A program made the position numbers and the translations under genes. 64,000 nucleotides of DNA from Bacillus bingmayongensis (GTDB taxonomy: Bacteria > Bacillota > Bacilli > Bacillales > Bacillaceae_G), in the NCBI RefSeq assembly GCF_000299035.1, contig NZ_JH921517.1, forward strand, positions 547,317 to 611,316. Reading direction: 5' to 3'. Positions 49,629 to 59,652 of this stretch are shown here, piece after piece. Within the stretch, counting starts at the first letter, position 1, and every line of letters begins with the position of its first letter. Under the pieces are notes generated by a model. It did no database searches. It had not been told where the DNA came from and worked only from the letters and a program-made list of their open reading frames with translations.

Positions 49629-50603
49629 GTGCTTGAACAAGGTTTATTAGTAACGGCTGGGGTAGCGTTCTTAATTTCAGTTGCCCTTTCGCCATTGTTT
49701 ATTCCATTTTTACGTAAGTTAAAGTTTGGGCAGAGTATTCGTGATGAAGGACCGAAATCACATCAAAAGAAATCAGGAACACCAACGATGGGTGGTATTG
49801 TCATTTATGTGTCTATGATGGTGACAACACTTATCATGGCAATTAAATTTAAACATTTAGGTGCGGAAGTATCATTATTGTTATTAGTTACATTTGGCTA
49901 TGGATTGATTGGGTTTTTAGATGACTACATAAAAGTAGTTAAAAAAAGAAATCTTGGTTTAACATCAAAACAAAAATTAATCGGTCAGTTAGTTATTGCG
50001 ATTGCATTCTTTGTAATCGCAAAAGGACAGGGATTTGATACACATTTAATGATTCCAGGAACCGATATTAAATTTGATTTACACTGGGCATATTTTATCC
50101 TTGTACTATTTATGCTTATTGGTGGATCAAATGCAGTCAATTTAACGGATGGTCTAGATGGATTATTATCAGGAACAGCAGCAATTGCATTTGGAGCATT
50201 TGGCATTATTGCAGTTGCGCAAAATCAATATGCGGTAGCTATTTTCTGTATGGCAGTTGTCGGAGCGGTACTTGGATTTTTAGTATTTAATGCAAATCCA
50301 GCTAAGGTGTTTATGGGAGATACAGGCTCCCTTGCTTTAGGTGGTGCAATAGCCGCTGTAGCCATTTTATTAAAACAAGAACTATTACTTGTTGTAATTG
50401 GCGGCGTATTTGTAATGGAAACATTATCTGTTATTATTCAAGTTATTTCATTTAAAACGACAGGAAAACGTGTCTTTAAAATGAGTCCACTGCATCATCA
50501 TTATGAATTATGTGGCTGGTCAGAGTGGCGTGTTGTTGTAACATTCTGGTCTGTAGGATTTTTATTGGCAGTATTAGGAATTTATATCGGGGTGTGGATG
50601 TAA
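49629..50603 (+). CDS. mraY: Phospho-MurNAc-pentapeptide transferase
   Basis: A 324-residue membrane enzyme with ten helices that makes lipid I from UDP-MurNAc-pentapeptide and undecaprenyl phosphate. Catalytic segments: [36 protein letters not shown] and [10 protein letters not shown]. The start is GTG at 49629 (MLEQGLLVT), with GAGAGGGGG upstream, matching family length; the ATG at 49611 overlaps that site. It is immediately followed by murD. Confidence 0.96.
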   Translation: MLEQGLLVTAGVAFLISVALSPLFIPFLRKLKFGQSIRDEGPKSHQKKSGTPTMGGIVIYVSMMVTTLIMAIKFKHLGAEVSLLLLVTFGYGLIGFLDDYIKVVKKRNLGLTSKQKLIGQLVIAIAFFVIAKGQGFDTHLMIPGTDIKFDLHWAYFILVLFMLIGGSNAVNLTDGLDGLLSGTAAIAFGAFGIIAVAQNQYAVAIFCMAVVGAVLGFLVFNANPAKVFMGDTGSLALGGAIAAVAILLKQELLLVVIGGVFVMETLSVIIQVISFKTTGKRVFKMSPLHHHYELCGWSEWRVVVTFWSVGFLLAVLGIYIGVWM

Positions 50604-51956
50604 TTGAAAACTGTAACTGACTATCAAAATAAAAATATTCTTGTATTAGGTATTGCAAAAAGTGGCTATGCAGCAGCAACTTTATTAAAAAGTTTAGGTG
50701 CAAATGTAATTGTAAATGACGGAAAACCATTAGCTGATAATGTATTAGCTGCAGAATTGCAAGCAAAAGGAATGGACGTTGTATGCGGGGGGCATCCACT
50801 AGAATTGTTAGAAAGAAATATTTCACTTGTTGTAAAAAATCCAGGGATTCCATATTCTAATTCATTACTTGTTGCAGCGAAAGAAAAACAAATTCCAATT
50901 GTAACAGAAGTGGAATTAGCGTATCGTATTTCAGCGGCCCCGTTTGTTGGAATTACAGGATCTAACGGAAAAACAACAACGACAATGCTAACATTTGAAA
51001 TGTTAAAAGAAGGACAAAAGCATCCTGTTATTGCTGGAAACATAGGTACTGTAGCATGTGAAGTTGCGCAATTTGCGAAAGAAAATGAAGTAGTTGTTAC
51101 AGAACTTTCATCATTCCAGTTAATGGGGGTGGAATCATTCCAACCGAAAATTGCAGCATTTTTAAATTTATTTGAAGCACATTTAGATTACCATGAAACA
51201 AAGAAAGAGTATGGTTTAGCAAAAGCGAATATTTTTAAAAACCAAACTGAAACTGACTATAGTGTAATTAATGCTGATAATGCAGATGTGATGGCTTTAT
51301 CAGCAAATAGTAAAGGGCAAAAAGTATTATTTTCAGCTACGAAAGTAATTGAAGATGGTGCATGTATTAAAGATGGTGCTCTTTATTTTAAAGGTGAGAA
51401 AATCGTTGAGGTCCAAGACATCGTTTTACCAGGTAAACATAATTTAGAAAACATTTTAGCAGCAATGAGTATTGCTAAATTGTTAGGTGTAGCAAATGAG
51501 GCAATTACCCTAGTATTAAAACGATTTACAGGTGTAAAACATCGCCTAGAATATGTAACAACAATTAACAATCGTAAGTTTTATAACGATTCAAAAGCAA
51601 CTAATATGTTAGCAACGGAAAAGGCGTTATCGGCATTTACACAGCCTATTATTCTGTTAGCGGGTGGTCTTGATCGTGGGAATGAGTTTGATGATTTAAT
51701 TCCATATTTTGAACATGTAAAAGCGATTGTGACATATGGACAAACTGCACCAAAATTAGTAAAGGCAGCGGAAAAAGCAGGATTAGATATCATTGAAACT
51801 GTCGATAATTTAGAAGAGGCTGTAGAAAGAGCGTATTCTCATTCTACAGATGGAGATGTCATTCTTCTTTCTCCAGCTTGTGCAAGCTGGGATCAATTTA
51901 AAACATTTGAAGAAAGAGGAGACATTTTTATACAAGCTGTGCATAAACTTATATAA
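50604..51956 (+). CDS. murD: UDP-MurNAc-L-Ala:D-Glu ligase
   Basis: A 450-residue cytoplasmic Mur ligase. An N-terminal Rossmann-like segment [21 protein letters not shown] site [21 protein letters not shown], and the C-terminal FYNDSKATN loop. The start is TTG, directly after the mraY stop (TAA 50601-50603), with GGGGTG inside the mraY end as the ribosome-binding site. A strong hairpin follows it. Confidence 0.96.
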   Translation: MKTVTDYQNKNILVLGIAKSGYAAATLLKSLGANVIVNDGKPLADNVLAAELQAKGMDVVCGGHPLELLERNISLVVKNPGIPYSNSLLVAAKEKQIPIVTEVELAYRISAAPFVGITGSNGKTTTTMLTFEMLKEGQKHPVIAGNIGTVACEVAQFAKENEVVVTELSSFQLMGVESFQPKIAAFLNLFEAHLDYHETKKEYGLAKANIFKNQTETDYSVINADNADVMALSANSKGQKVLFSATKVIEDGACIKDGALYFKGEKIVEVQDIVLPGKHNLENILAAMSIAKLLGVANEAITLVLKRFTGVKHRLEYVTTINNRKFYNDSKATNMLATEKALSAFTQPIILLAGGLDRGNEFDDLIPYFEHVKAIVTYGQTAPKLVKAAEKAGLDIIETVDNLEEAVERAYSHSTDGDVILLSPACASWDQFKTFEERGDIFIQAVHKLI

Positions 51957-51960
51957 AGTA

Positions 51961-52000
51961 AACAAAACATCAGTAGGTTAACACCTACTGATGTTTTGTT
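51961..52000 (+). terminator. Terminator between murD and spoVE
   Basis: A 17-bp perfect stem, AACAAAACATCAGTAGG / CCTACTGATGTTTTGTT. It should limit vegetative read-through into spoVE. Confidence 0.8.
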
Positions 52001-52040
52001 ACATAGAACCAAAAAGCTTCTTCAAAAGAGGTGGTGCTCA

Positions 52041-53138
52041 TTGCCAATGAAAAAAACGCCTGATTTTATTTTAATTATCGTTACACTTTTGTTGTTAACA
52101 ATTGGAATGATTATGGTCTACAGTGCAAGTGCTGTCTGGGCTTCCTATAAGATGGGTGATTCATTCTTTTTTGCAAAACGACAGCTGTTATTTGCGGGAC
52201 TTGGTGTAGCTGCCATGTTTTTTATTATGAAAATTGATTACTGGACATGGCGTACTTATTCGAAAGTGATTTTGCTTATTTGTTTTATCCTTCTCATTCT
52301 TGTCTTAATCCCGGGAGTTGGACTTGTTCGGGGGGGAGCAAGAAGCTGGATTGGAATTGGAGCATTTTCGATTCAACCGTCAGAATTTATGAAATTTGCG
52401 ATGATTATTTTTTTAGCGAAATTTTTAGCAGAAAGGCAAAAATTGATTACATCTTTTAAAAAGGGGCTACTTCCTGCGCTTAGTTTTGTTTTTGTTGCAT
52501 TTGGAATGATTATGTTACAACCAGATCTTGGGACCGGAACAGTAATGGTTGGGACATGTATCATAATGATTTTTATCTCAGGAGCGCGTGTTTTTCATTT
52601 TTCGATGTTGGGGCTAATAGGAGTAGCAGGGTTTGTTGGATTAATTGCATCGGCACCATATCGAATGAAACGGATTACCTCTTATTTGGATCCATGGTCA
52701 GACCCACTCGGGAGTGGATTTCAGATTATTCAATCGTTACTTGCGATCGGGCCTGGTGGTTTGTTTGGACTTGGACTTGGACAAAGTAGACAAAAATTTT
52801 TTTATTTACCCGAGCCACAAACTGACTTTATTTTTGCGATTTTATCTGAAGAATTAGGTTTTATTGGTGGGTCGTTTGTGTTATTATTATTTAGTCTGTT
52901 ATTATGGCGTGGGATTCGTATAGCATTAGGAGCGCCTGATTTATATGGTACGTTTTTGGCAGTAGGTATTGTGGCGATGATTGCGATTCAAGTAATGATT
53001 AATGTTGGTGTTGTAACAGGACTAATGCCTGTTACAGGAATTACTTTGCCATTTTTAAGTTATGGTGGGTCGAGTTTGACCTTAATGCTAATGGCAGTTG
53101 GCGTATTATTGAATATAAGTCGTCATTCTCGCTACTAA
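52041..53138 (+). CDS. spoVE: SEDS-family glycosyltransferase SpoVE
   Basis: A 365-residue, ten-helix membrane protein that polymerises cortex peptidoglycan with SpoVD. SEDS signatures: GMIMVYSASAVWA, SWIGIGAFSIQPSEFMK, QPDLGTGTVM, EPQTDFIFAILSEELGFIGG and LPFLSYGGSSL. I chose the TTG at 52041, 7 nt after GAGGTG; the ATG at 52047 is possible. Terminators on both sides suggest independent, sporulation-specific expression. Paralogue of ftsW at 11.9 kb. Confidence 0.94.
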   Translation: MPMKKTPDFILIIVTLLLLTIGMIMVYSASAVWASYKMGDSFFFAKRQLLFAGLGVAAMFFIMKIDYWTWRTYSKVILLICFILLILVLIPGVGLVRGGARSWIGIGAFSIQPSEFMKFAMIIFLAKFLAERQKLITSFKKGLLPALSFVFVAFGMIMLQPDLGTGTVMVGTCIIMIFISGARVFHFSMLGLIGVAGFVGLIASAPYRMKRITSYLDPWSDPLGSGFQIIQSLLAIGPGGLFGLGLGQSRQKFFYLPEPQTDFIFAILSEELGFIGGSFVLLLFSLLLWRGIRIALGAPDLYGTFLAVGIVAMIAIQVMINVGVVTGLMPVTGITLPFLSYGGSSLTLMLMAVGVLLNISRHSRY

Positions 53139-53164
53139 ACCCTGTTTATAAGACAGGGTTTTCG
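53138..53164 (+). terminator. Terminator of spoVE
   Basis: AACCCTGT (53138-53145) pairs with ACAGGGTT (53153-53160), then TT. The T run is short. Confidence 0.75.
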
Positions 53165-53422
53165 TGTGTATATAAATACAGATTGAAAAAACGACATAAA
53201 ACCTAATATTTAAGTGGGAGAGAGCGTCCGGCCGAACATAGAAGCGGTCAGTGCTTTTTTAGCCCCATGCTATGTGGAAACAAAGGGAGAAAATGAGTGG
53301 AGATTCTTTTTTATTTTCATAGCCGGGAATTATGTGTCGGAAAATCAAAATGGATATATAACGGAAAATATATTATGAATATATAAATTTGAATTTAGAA
53401 TAGAGAAGCGGAGGAATTTGTA

Positions 53423-54526
53423 GTGCGAGTATTAGTTAGTGGTGGTGGCACAGGAGGTCATATATATCCAGCTCTTGCGTTAATTAGAGAAATAAAAAAA
53501 CTACATCCTGAAGCAAGATTTTTATACATTGGTACGGAAAATGGACTAGAAAGTACAATTGTTCCAAAAGCAGGTATACCATTTCAATCCATTGTCATTA
53601 GTGGATTTAAACGAAAAATATCTCTTGATAATGTAAAAACAGTGATGCGTTTTCTAAAAGGTGTGCAAGATAGCAAACGATATATTCGACGTTTCAATCC
53701 AGATGTTGTAATTGGGACAGGAGGCTATGTATGTGGTCCAGTCGTTTATGCGGCAGCGAAATTAGGAATTCCAACAATTGTACACGAACAAAATAGTGTA
53801 CCTGGTGTAACGAATAAATTTTTAAGTCGCTATGTGGATAAGGTAGCTGTTTGTTTTGAAGCGGCAGCTGAACATTTTCCAAAGTCGAAAGTTGTAATGA
53901 CAGGAAATCCGCGTGCATCAGAAGTAATGAATCAAAATGGCATGAAAGGGAAGCGTTCTGTTGAATTATCTCTTTCTAAAAAGTCTGTGCTTATTTTTGG
54001 TGGGAGTCGCGGAGCAAGACCGATTAATGATGCATTTGTGGCAGCAATTGAACAATTTGGTAACAAAAATTATGAAGTATTGTATATCACAGGTGAAGTA
54101 CATTATGATAAAGTCATGGAGGCTGTGAAACAAAAAGGGAATCCGAATAATGTAATCATTAAACCATTTATTCATAATATGCCAGAGGTACTTACTGGTG
54201 TGGACCTTGTCGTTTCACGTGCTGGTGCTACAACGTTAGCAGAGTTAACAGCGTTAGGAAAACCAAGTATTTTAATTCCGAGTCCTTATGTGACTAATAA
54301 TCATCAAGAGAAAAACGCGAGATCAGTTGTCGATAAGGGGGCAGCAAAAATGCTTCTTGAAAAAGATTTAACTGCTGAAACCCTTCTTCATGATATTGAT
54401 GAAATTCTATTAAATACACAAACATTACAAAATATGAAACTAGCTGCTACGCAGTTAGGAGTTCCGGATGCAGCAAATAAGTTATTTGAAGTGATGAAAC
54501 AACTTGTACAAAATAACGTTAGGTGA
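53423..54526 (+). CDS. murG: MurG, lipid II-forming GlcNAc transferase
   Basis: A 367-residue GT28-family peripheral membrane enzyme that adds GlcNAc to lipid [15 protein letters not shown] at the N-terminus, [12 protein letters not shown], and the UDP-GlcNAc site [23 protein letters not shown]. The start is GTG at 53423, with GCGGAGG upstream. The 258 bp between the spoVE terminator and murG is AT-rich, and its promoter there is not clear. Confidence 0.97.
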   Translation: MRVLVSGGGTGGHIYPALALIREIKKLHPEARFLYIGTENGLESTIVPKAGIPFQSIVISGFKRKISLDNVKTVMRFLKGVQDSKRYIRRFNPDVVIGTGGYVCGPVVYAAAKLGIPTIVHEQNSVPGVTNKFLSRYVDKVAVCFEAAAEHFPKSKVVMTGNPRASEVMNQNGMKGKRSVELSLSKKSVLIFGGSRGARPINDAFVAAIEQFGNKNYEVLYITGEVHYDKVMEAVKQKGNPNNVIIKPFIHNMPEVLTGVDLVVSRAGATTLAELTALGKPSILIPSPYVTNNHQEKNARSVVDKGAAKMLLEKDLTAETLLHDIDEILLNTQTLQNMKLAATQLGVPDAANKLFEVMKQLVQNNVR

Positions 54527-54576
54527 ATGCCCTGCATACTACTGTAATACGGAGATTTCATATGGGGGAGATCATC

Positions 54577-55482
54577 ATGAAACAATTAGCAAAGGAACTT
54601 ATCGAAGCAGAAGTTGGTAAAGTGTTAGAAAATGAGGTGTTAGCTCGTTATACAACTATGAAAATAGGTGGGCCAGCTGATATTCTAATCGTGCCAAGTA
54701 GTGTGAGTGGTGTGGAAAAAACTTTAGATTTAGTAAAGAAGTATCACACAAAATGGACAGCAATTGGACGTGGGTCTAATCTTCTCGTATCTGATAAAGG
54801 TATTGAAGGTGTTGTAATTCGTTTAGGAGAAGGATTAGATCACTTAGAAGTAGAAGGAACTACTGTACGGGTTGGAGGAGGATATCCTCTTATTAAGTTG
54901 TCAACATTACTTAGTCGCCAAGGTCTAGCTGGATTAGAGTTTGCTAGTGGTATCCCAGGAAGTGTCGGCGGGGCAGTATATATGAATGCAGGTGCACATA
55001 AATCAGATATGTCAGAAGTTTTAATGAGAGCACGCATTATGTTTGAAGATGGTACAATGAAATGGTTAACAAAAGAAGAGATGGAATTTTCTTATCGTAC
55101 TTCTATTCTACAAACGAAGCGTCCTGGCATTGTAGTAGAAGCGGAATTGCAGTTAAAAGCAGGAAATCGTAAAGAAATAGTAGGTATAATGCAAAAGAAT
55201 AAAGACTATCGTCGTGAAACTCAGCCATGGAACCATCCTTGTGCTGGCAGTATATTTAGAAATCCACTACCAAATTTCGCTGGAGATTTAGTGGAAAAGG
55301 CGGGCCTACGTGGATATCAAATTGGTGGTGCGAAAATTTCTGAAATGCATGGGAACTTTATTGTCAATGCAGGATCTGCGTCAGCACAAGACGTACTGGA
55401 TTTAATTGCATTTGTCAAAAAAACAATTAAAGAAAAATTTGGCGTAGATATGCATACAGAAGTAGAAATCATTGGAAGATAG
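54577..55482 (+). CDS. murB: UDP-N-acetylenolpyruvoylglucosamine reductase
   Basis: A 301-residue FAD enzyme that reduces UDP-GlcNAc-enolpyruvate to UDP-MurNAc. FAD-binding [12 protein letters not shown] and [25 protein letters not shown] and the catalytic-Ser region [11 protein letters not shown] (type IIb-like); a Glu near the C-terminus in TEVEIIGR. The ATG at 54577 follows GGGGGAG and gives the family length; earlier ATGs are unsupported. Confidence 0.96.
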   Translation: MKQLAKELIEAEVGKVLENEVLARYTTMKIGGPADILIVPSSVSGVEKTLDLVKKYHTKWTAIGRGSNLLVSDKGIEGVVIRLGEGLDHLEVEGTTVRVGGGYPLIKLSTLLSRQGLAGLEFASGIPGSVGGAVYMNAGAHKSDMSEVLMRARIMFEDGTMKWLTKEEMEFSYRTSILQTKRPGIVVEAELQLKAGNRKEIVGIMQKNKDYRRETQPWNHPCAGSIFRNPLPNFAGDLVEKAGLRGYQIGGAKISEMHGNFIVNAGSASAQDVLDLIAFVKKTIKEKFGVDMHTEVEIIGR

Positions 55483-55495
55483 CTGTTATTTGTTC

Positions 55496-55557
55496 CGCTC
55501 ATTATCATTTATGGTATAATAAGAAGATAAGAACGGCATGCGTAACATGCCGTTCTT
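55496..55557 (+). promoter_or_regulatory. Promoter with 5'-end hairpin before divIB
   Basis: TATAAT at 55515-55520 is a good SigA -10; the -35 is unclear (TTGTTC, 19-bp spacing). A 12-bp perfect stem AAGAACGGCATG/CATGCCGTTCTT (55529-55557) would begin at or near the RNA 5' end. It may cap the divIB-ftsA transcript or act as a weak terminator of murB. Confidence 0.6.
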
Positions 55558-55580
55558 TATGTTACATAGGGGGATCGTAC

Positions 55581-56351
55581 ATGAAAAATAGTAAAGTGAT
55601 TAAACTACAAGATCGTGTACCAAAACTAAAGAATCAAAAGAAAAGGAATAAAAAACCCGTCAATCAGAGATTAATTTTATATGTATCGATTTTATTTTTA
55701 CTAGTACTTTTTTTAATTTATTTTCGGTCTCCACTTAGTAATATAAAAAAGATAAGTGTTCTAGGGAATCATTATATGACAGATGCACAAGTCATGAAGG
55801 AATCTGGAGTTACATATGAAACGAGTTATTTTCGAGTGACGGCACATAAGGCAGAAAAGAATTTAACAAAACGAAAAGAAATTAAAAAGGTGAATGTCAA
55901 AAAGCGTTTTCCGAATAAAATTGACATTCACATTCAAGAGTATGTAACGATAGGCTATATAAACAAAGGTGGGAAATTACAACCGCTTTTAGAAAATGGT
56001 AAAACACTTGATGTACTACCAAACGGAAAGTTACCTGTCGCAGCCCCGATTTTTGAACCATTTAAAGAAGAAAAAATGAAAGAGTTAATTGAAGAACTAG
56101 AAAAGTTAACTCCGACGATTATCCGGTCTATTTCTGAAATTCATTATGCTCCAACGGATTCAAATGAAGATCATCTTACTCTATATATGAATGAAGGCTA
56201 TGAAGTGAGTACAACGATACAAGATTTTGCAGAGCGTATGGGAAATTATCCACTTATTATAAAGAATATAGAGTCTGGTAGAAAGGCTCTAATTGATTTA
56301 GAAGTAGGGGCATTCTTCAAATATTTGGATAGTGAAGAGGAAAAGCAGTAG
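55581..56351 (+). CDS. divIB: Cell division protein DivIB (FtsQ)
   Basis: A 256-residue bitopic protein: a basic cytoplasmic N-terminus of about 30 residues, one helix (LILYVSILFLLVLFLIYF), a POTRA domain (IKKISVLGNHYMTDAQVMKES...), a beta domain and a charged C-terminus. It stabilises FtsL-DivIC in the divisome. GGGGGAT precedes the ATG. Confidence 0.94.
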   Translation: MKNSKVIKLQDRVPKLKNQKKRNKKPVNQRLILYVSILFLLVLFLIYFRSPLSNIKKISVLGNHYMTDAQVMKESGVTYETSYFRVTAHKAEKNLTKRKEIKKVNVKKRFPNKIDIHIQEYVTIGYINKGGKLQPLLENGKTLDVLPNGKLPVAAPIFEPFKEEKMKELIEELEKLTPTIIRSISEIHYAPTDSNEDHLTLYMNEGYEVSTTIQDFAERMGNYPLIIKNIESGRKALIDLEVGAFFKYLDSEEEKQ

Positions 56352-56451
56352 AGTAGTAGTTTTATTTCTTTTTAAATACAATAATGACAAGTGTGTTCTT
56401 CTATGTGTAAATTTCATTACAATTAGAATTAATTTGGTGAAATTATCTAGA

Positions 56452-56592
56452 TTTTCTTCGATTCATATTAGGATTGGTATAAGTTTAGCTTTTCTACGAG
56501 TACATCTTAGTGTAGACTTATATTTGGCGGTAATCTTTGCATTTGAAATAGAGTTATTTCAAAATAAAGCAGTTATTCACAGGTTACTGTAA
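56452..56592 (+). pseudogene. Remnant of sbp (DUF1290 small basic protein)
   Basis: The translated stretch GISLAFLRVHLSVDLYLAV followed by IFAFEIELFQNKAVIHRLL matches the C-terminal third of the Sbp family. In other bacilli sbp lies between divIB/ylxWX and ftsA. About 70 N-terminal residues have no counterpart, there is no start with a ribosome-binding site, and conserved glycines are replaced (LRVHLS, FEIELF). The DUF881 genes ylxW and ylxX are also missing. Confidence 0.75.
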
Positions 56593-56640
56593 TATCAATA
56601 AGTGAATGTTAAATAAAAATAAGAAAAATACAGGGTTAAA

Positions 56641-56669
56641 AAAGGGAAACGCATAAAGACGTTGAATAT
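56641..56669 (+). promoter_or_regulatory. Candidate SigH promoter of ftsAZ
   Basis: The -10 GTTGAATAT (56661-56669) fits RnnGAATww exactly; AAAGGGAAA (56641-56649) is a one-mismatch -35, 11 nt upstream. B. subtilis ftsAZ also has a SigH promoter for asymmetric division. Confidence 0.5.
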
Positions 56670-56750
56670 TTTTCTTATAAATAGTAAAGCTGCGATTGTT
56701 GTTCCATATATTGACTTGTATGGTATAAATAAAGAAGGAGGTGCCAAAGA

Positions 56751-58052
56751 ATGAACAGCAATGAAATATATGTTAGTCTTGACATCGGTACATCCAATGT
56801 TAAAGTCATCATTGGTGAAATGGTTAATGACGGCTTAAACATTATTGGTGTTGGAAACGTAAAATCAAATGGTTTGAAAAAGGGCTCCATAGTTGACATA
56901 GACGAAACTGTTCGATCAATTAAAAAAGCAATTGAACAAGCTGAGCGTATGGTGGGAATTCACATTGAACAAGTTGTTGTAGGTGTGAATGCAAATCAGG
57001 TGCAGCTTCTTCCTTGTCACGGAGTTGTCGCTGTTTCAAATGAAGATCGTGAAATTGGAAATGAAGATGTCTTACGCGTTCTGGATGCAGCACAAGTTGT
57101 ATCAATTGCTCCTGAACGTGAATTTATTGATGTGGTGCCTCGACAATTCATTGTAGACGGTCTTGATGAGATTAACGATCCACGCGGGATGATCGGTGTA
57201 AGATTAGAAATGGAAGGCACATTAATTACAGGCTCAAGAACGTTACTACATAATTTACTACGCTGTGTAGAAAAAGCGGGCCTTGAAATTGTTGATATTT
57301 GTCTGCAACCTTTAGCAGCTGCGACGGTTGCTTTATCTTCTGATGAAAAAAATAGAGGTGTAGCTCTTGTTGATATTGGCGGAGGATCTACAACTTTATC
57401 AATTTTTCAAGATGGAGAGTTACAAGCAACAAGTGTATTGCCTTTAGGTGGAGATCATATAACGAAGGATATTGCTATAGGACTTAAAACTTCAACTGAA
57501 AATGCGGATCAAATTAAGCTGAAATATGGACATGCTTTTTATGATACTGCATCTGAAGAAGAGATGTTTACGGTTCCTATTATGGGAAGCGATCAAACAG
57601 AACAATATTCACAACTAGAGTTATCTGATATTATTGAGGCACGTGTAGAGGAAATTTTGATGTTTGTTCAGGAAGAGGTCCGGAAGCTAGGAGTAAAACA
57701 AGTAGCGTCGGGTTATGTACTTACTGGAGGCATTGCTTCTATGCCGGGTGTTCTTGATCTTGCATATGATATTTTACATGAAAATGTTCGTATAGCAACT
57801 CCAGATTATATTGGCGTTCGTGAACCACAGTATACAATTGGGGTTGGATTAATTAAACATTCTTATCAAAAAGCGAAATTGCGCGGAAAAAATGTTCAGG
57901 AAAAGGAAGAACATTTTGAACCAGTACCAGCACCAATGCCGGTACAGCAACAACCTGCAAAGCAAACAACTCGTAAGCAAAGCAAAAATAATGAAGACAA
58001 TGAGCGTATGATGTCAAAAGTAAAACGTGTATTCCGCTATTTATGGGATTAA
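56751..58052 (+). CDS. ftsA: Cell division protein FtsA
   Basis: A 433-residue actin-like protein that anchors FtsZ to the membrane. Nucleotide-binding segments are VSLDIGTSNVKVIIGE, VALVDIGGGSTTLSIF and VLTGGIASMPG; the 1C domain lies between. It ends in an amphipathic membrane-targeting helix (MMSKVKRVFRYLWD). AAGGAGGTG precedes the ATG. The Gln/Pro-rich linker before the tail is poorly conserved. Confidence 0.97.
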   Translation: MNSNEIYVSLDIGTSNVKVIIGEMVNDGLNIIGVGNVKSNGLKKGSIVDIDETVRSIKKAIEQAERMVGIHIEQVVVGVNANQVQLLPCHGVVAVSNEDREIGNEDVLRVLDAAQVVSIAPEREFIDVVPRQFIVDGLDEINDPRGMIGVRLEMEGTLITGSRTLLHNLLRCVEKAGLEIVDICLQPLAAATVALSSDEKNRGVALVDIGGGSTTLSIFQDGELQATSVLPLGGDHITKDIAIGLKTSTENADQIKLKYGHAFYDTASEEEMFTVPIMGSDQTEQYSQLELSDIIEARVEEILMFVQEEVRKLGVKQVASGYVLTGGIASMPGVLDLAYDILHENVRIATPDYIGVREPQYTIGVGLIKHSYQKAKLRGKNVQEKEEHFEPVPAPMPVQQQPAKQTTRKQSKNNEDNERMMSKVKRVFRYLWD

Positions 58053-58091
58053 AATTGCACACGAAAAATGAGGTTCTAGGGGGATTTCGAC

Positions 58092-59249
58092 ATGTTAGAG
58101 TTTGATACTACTCAAGATCAATTAGCGAGCATAAAAGTTATCGGTGTCGGTGGTGGCGGAAATAACGCTGTAAACCGTATGATTGAGCATGGTGTACAAG
58201 GTGTAGATTTCATTGCTGTGAACACTGATGCGCAAGCATTAAATTTATCAAAAGCTGAAACAAAAATGCAAATTGGCGGGAAATTAACGCGTGGACTTGG
58301 TGCTGGCGCAAACCCTGAAGTAGGGAAAAAAGCCGCTGAAGAAAGTAAAGAACAAATCCAGGAAGCACTTCGCGGTGCGGATATGGTCTTTGTAACAGCT
58401 GGTATGGGCGGTGGAACTGGTACGGGTGCAGCTCCAGTTATCGCACAAATCGCAAAGGAGCTAGGTGCGTTAACAGTTGGTGTTGTAACACGCCCATTTA
58501 CATTTGAAGGTCGCAAACGTGCAACGCAAGCTATATCTGGGATTGCAGCATTTAAAGATAATGTAGATACAATCATTGTTATACCGAATGATCGTATTTT
58601 AGAAATTGTAGATAAAAATACACCAATGCTTGAAGCGTTCCGTGAAGCGGATAACGTATTACGACAAGGTGTACAAGGTATTTCAGATTTAATTGCTACA
58701 CCTGGTCTCATTAACTTAGACTTTGCAGACGTAAAAACAATTATGTCTAACAAAGGTTCTGCGTTAATGGGTATTGGTGTTGGAACTGGTGAAAACCGTG
58801 CAGCAGAAGCGGCAAAACGCGCGATTTCTAGTCCATTATTAGAAACATCTATCGATGGTGCGCAAGGTGTTCTTATGAATATTACTGGGGGCACAAACTT
58901 AAGTTTATATGAAGTGCAAGAAGCGGCAGATATCGTTGCTTCGGCTTCAGACCCAGAAGTAAATATGATTTTCGGTTCTGTAATTAATGAGAGTTTAAAA
59001 GATGAAATTGTTGTTACTGTAATTGCAACTGGTTTTGATGATAGTGTTACAGTTCAGCCACCAAAACCATTTGTACGTCCAGTGGCAACTACAAATCACG
59101 CTCAACAGCAACAACCAACAGCTCAACCACCAAAACAACGTGAAGTAAAACGCGAAGTGAAACGTGAAGAGCCTGTTGTACATGAGCGTAATACAGATTC
59201 AGATGATATCGATATTCCAGCATTTTTACGTAACCGTCGTAGACGATAA
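58092..59249 (+). CDS. ftsZ: Cell division protein FtsZ
   Basis: A 385-residue tubulin-like GTPase that forms the Z ring. GTP-binding [15 protein letters not shown], tubulin signature [10 protein letters not shown], and T7-loop [12 protein letters not shown] Gln/Lys-rich linker (about 318-370) precedes the conserved C-terminal peptide [11 protein letters not shown], which binds FtsA, SepF and EzrA. AGGGGG precedes the ATG. A terminator follows. Confidence 0.98.
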   Translation: MLEFDTTQDQLASIKVIGVGGGGNNAVNRMIEHGVQGVDFIAVNTDAQALNLSKAETKMQIGGKLTRGLGAGANPEVGKKAAEESKEQIQEALRGADMVFVTAGMGGGTGTGAAPVIAQIAKELGALTVGVVTRPFTFEGRKRATQAISGIAAFKDNVDTIIVIPNDRILEIVDKNTPMLEAFREADNVLRQGVQGISDLIATPGLINLDFADVKTIMSNKGSALMGIGVGTGENRAAEAAKRAISSPLLETSIDGAQGVLMNITGGTNLSLYEVQEAADIVASASDPEVNMIFGSVINESLKDEIVVTVIATGFDDSVTVQPPKPFVRPVATTNHAQQQQPTAQPPKQREVKREVKREEPVVHERNTDSDDIDIPAFLRNRRRR

Positions 59250-59285
59250 AAAAGAAGGGAGCTTATGGCTCCTTTCTTTTTTTAT
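59249..59285 (+). terminator. Terminator of ftsAZ
   Basis: AAAGAAGGGAGC folds on GCTCCTTTCTTT, followed by a long T run. Confidence 0.88.
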
Positions 59286-59315
59286 ATTTAACATCCTTAA
59301 ATATTAATGTGAATA

Positions 59316-59473
59316 TTTATCCCGCTATTTGAGGGCAGTAAGACCCCCACCTCAAAATTCAGCGAAAGCAAAGAAGTTAGGTGGGGGGCGGACTGCTCGT
59401 AAAAGCCCGATGGTGAGGGCTAATAATCAGTGAGGGATGAAGAAAACCCCCACTGATTAAAGTTTCACTTTAT
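59316..59473 (-). repeat. Intact bcr1 element with TTTAT duplications
   Basis: A 148-bp element (59321-59468) flanked on both sides by TTTAT (59316-59320 and 59469-59473), the target duplication reported for bcr1. Inside, CCCCCACCT/AGGTGGGGG, GCAGT/ACTGC and AATCAGTG/CACTGATT can pair into a multi-hairpin RNA. No coding capacity. Confidence 0.8.
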
Positions 59474-59588
59474 ATCATCCTGCTATTTGTAAATAGTAAA
59501 CTTCTAGAAAGCAATAAAAGAATCACTCTATATCCCACGACAGATTATGTCTAGAAACCACAAAATAACAAAAAAACCCCTCCGTAAA

Positions 59589-59622
59589 TTGACACACTTT
59601 CCCATTGGATATGCTTTATACT
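59589..59622 (+). promoter_or_regulatory. spoIIG promoter with 22-bp spacer (Spo0A-activated)
   Basis: TTGACA (59589-59594) and TATACT (59617-59622) are separated by exactly 22 bp, the unusual spacing of the B. subtilis spoIIG promoter, which needs Spo0A~P. The complement of the -35 reads TGTCAA, part of a near-match to the 0A box TGTCGAA. Confidence 0.85.
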
Positions 59623-59652
59623 AGTCTCAACTTAAAAAAAGAGGTGAATTGT

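Larger units (their letters stand above)
59250..59652. other. 403-bp interval ftsZ-spoIIGA
   Basis: It contains the ftsAZ terminator, an intact bcr1 element and the spoIIG promoter; nothing else is visible. Confidence 0.7.

Noticed and set aside
58118-58894. 258-codon open frame antisense to ftsZ
   Set aside because: Shadow of the codon pattern of ftsZ; low-complexity composition, no ribosome-binding site, no family resemblance.
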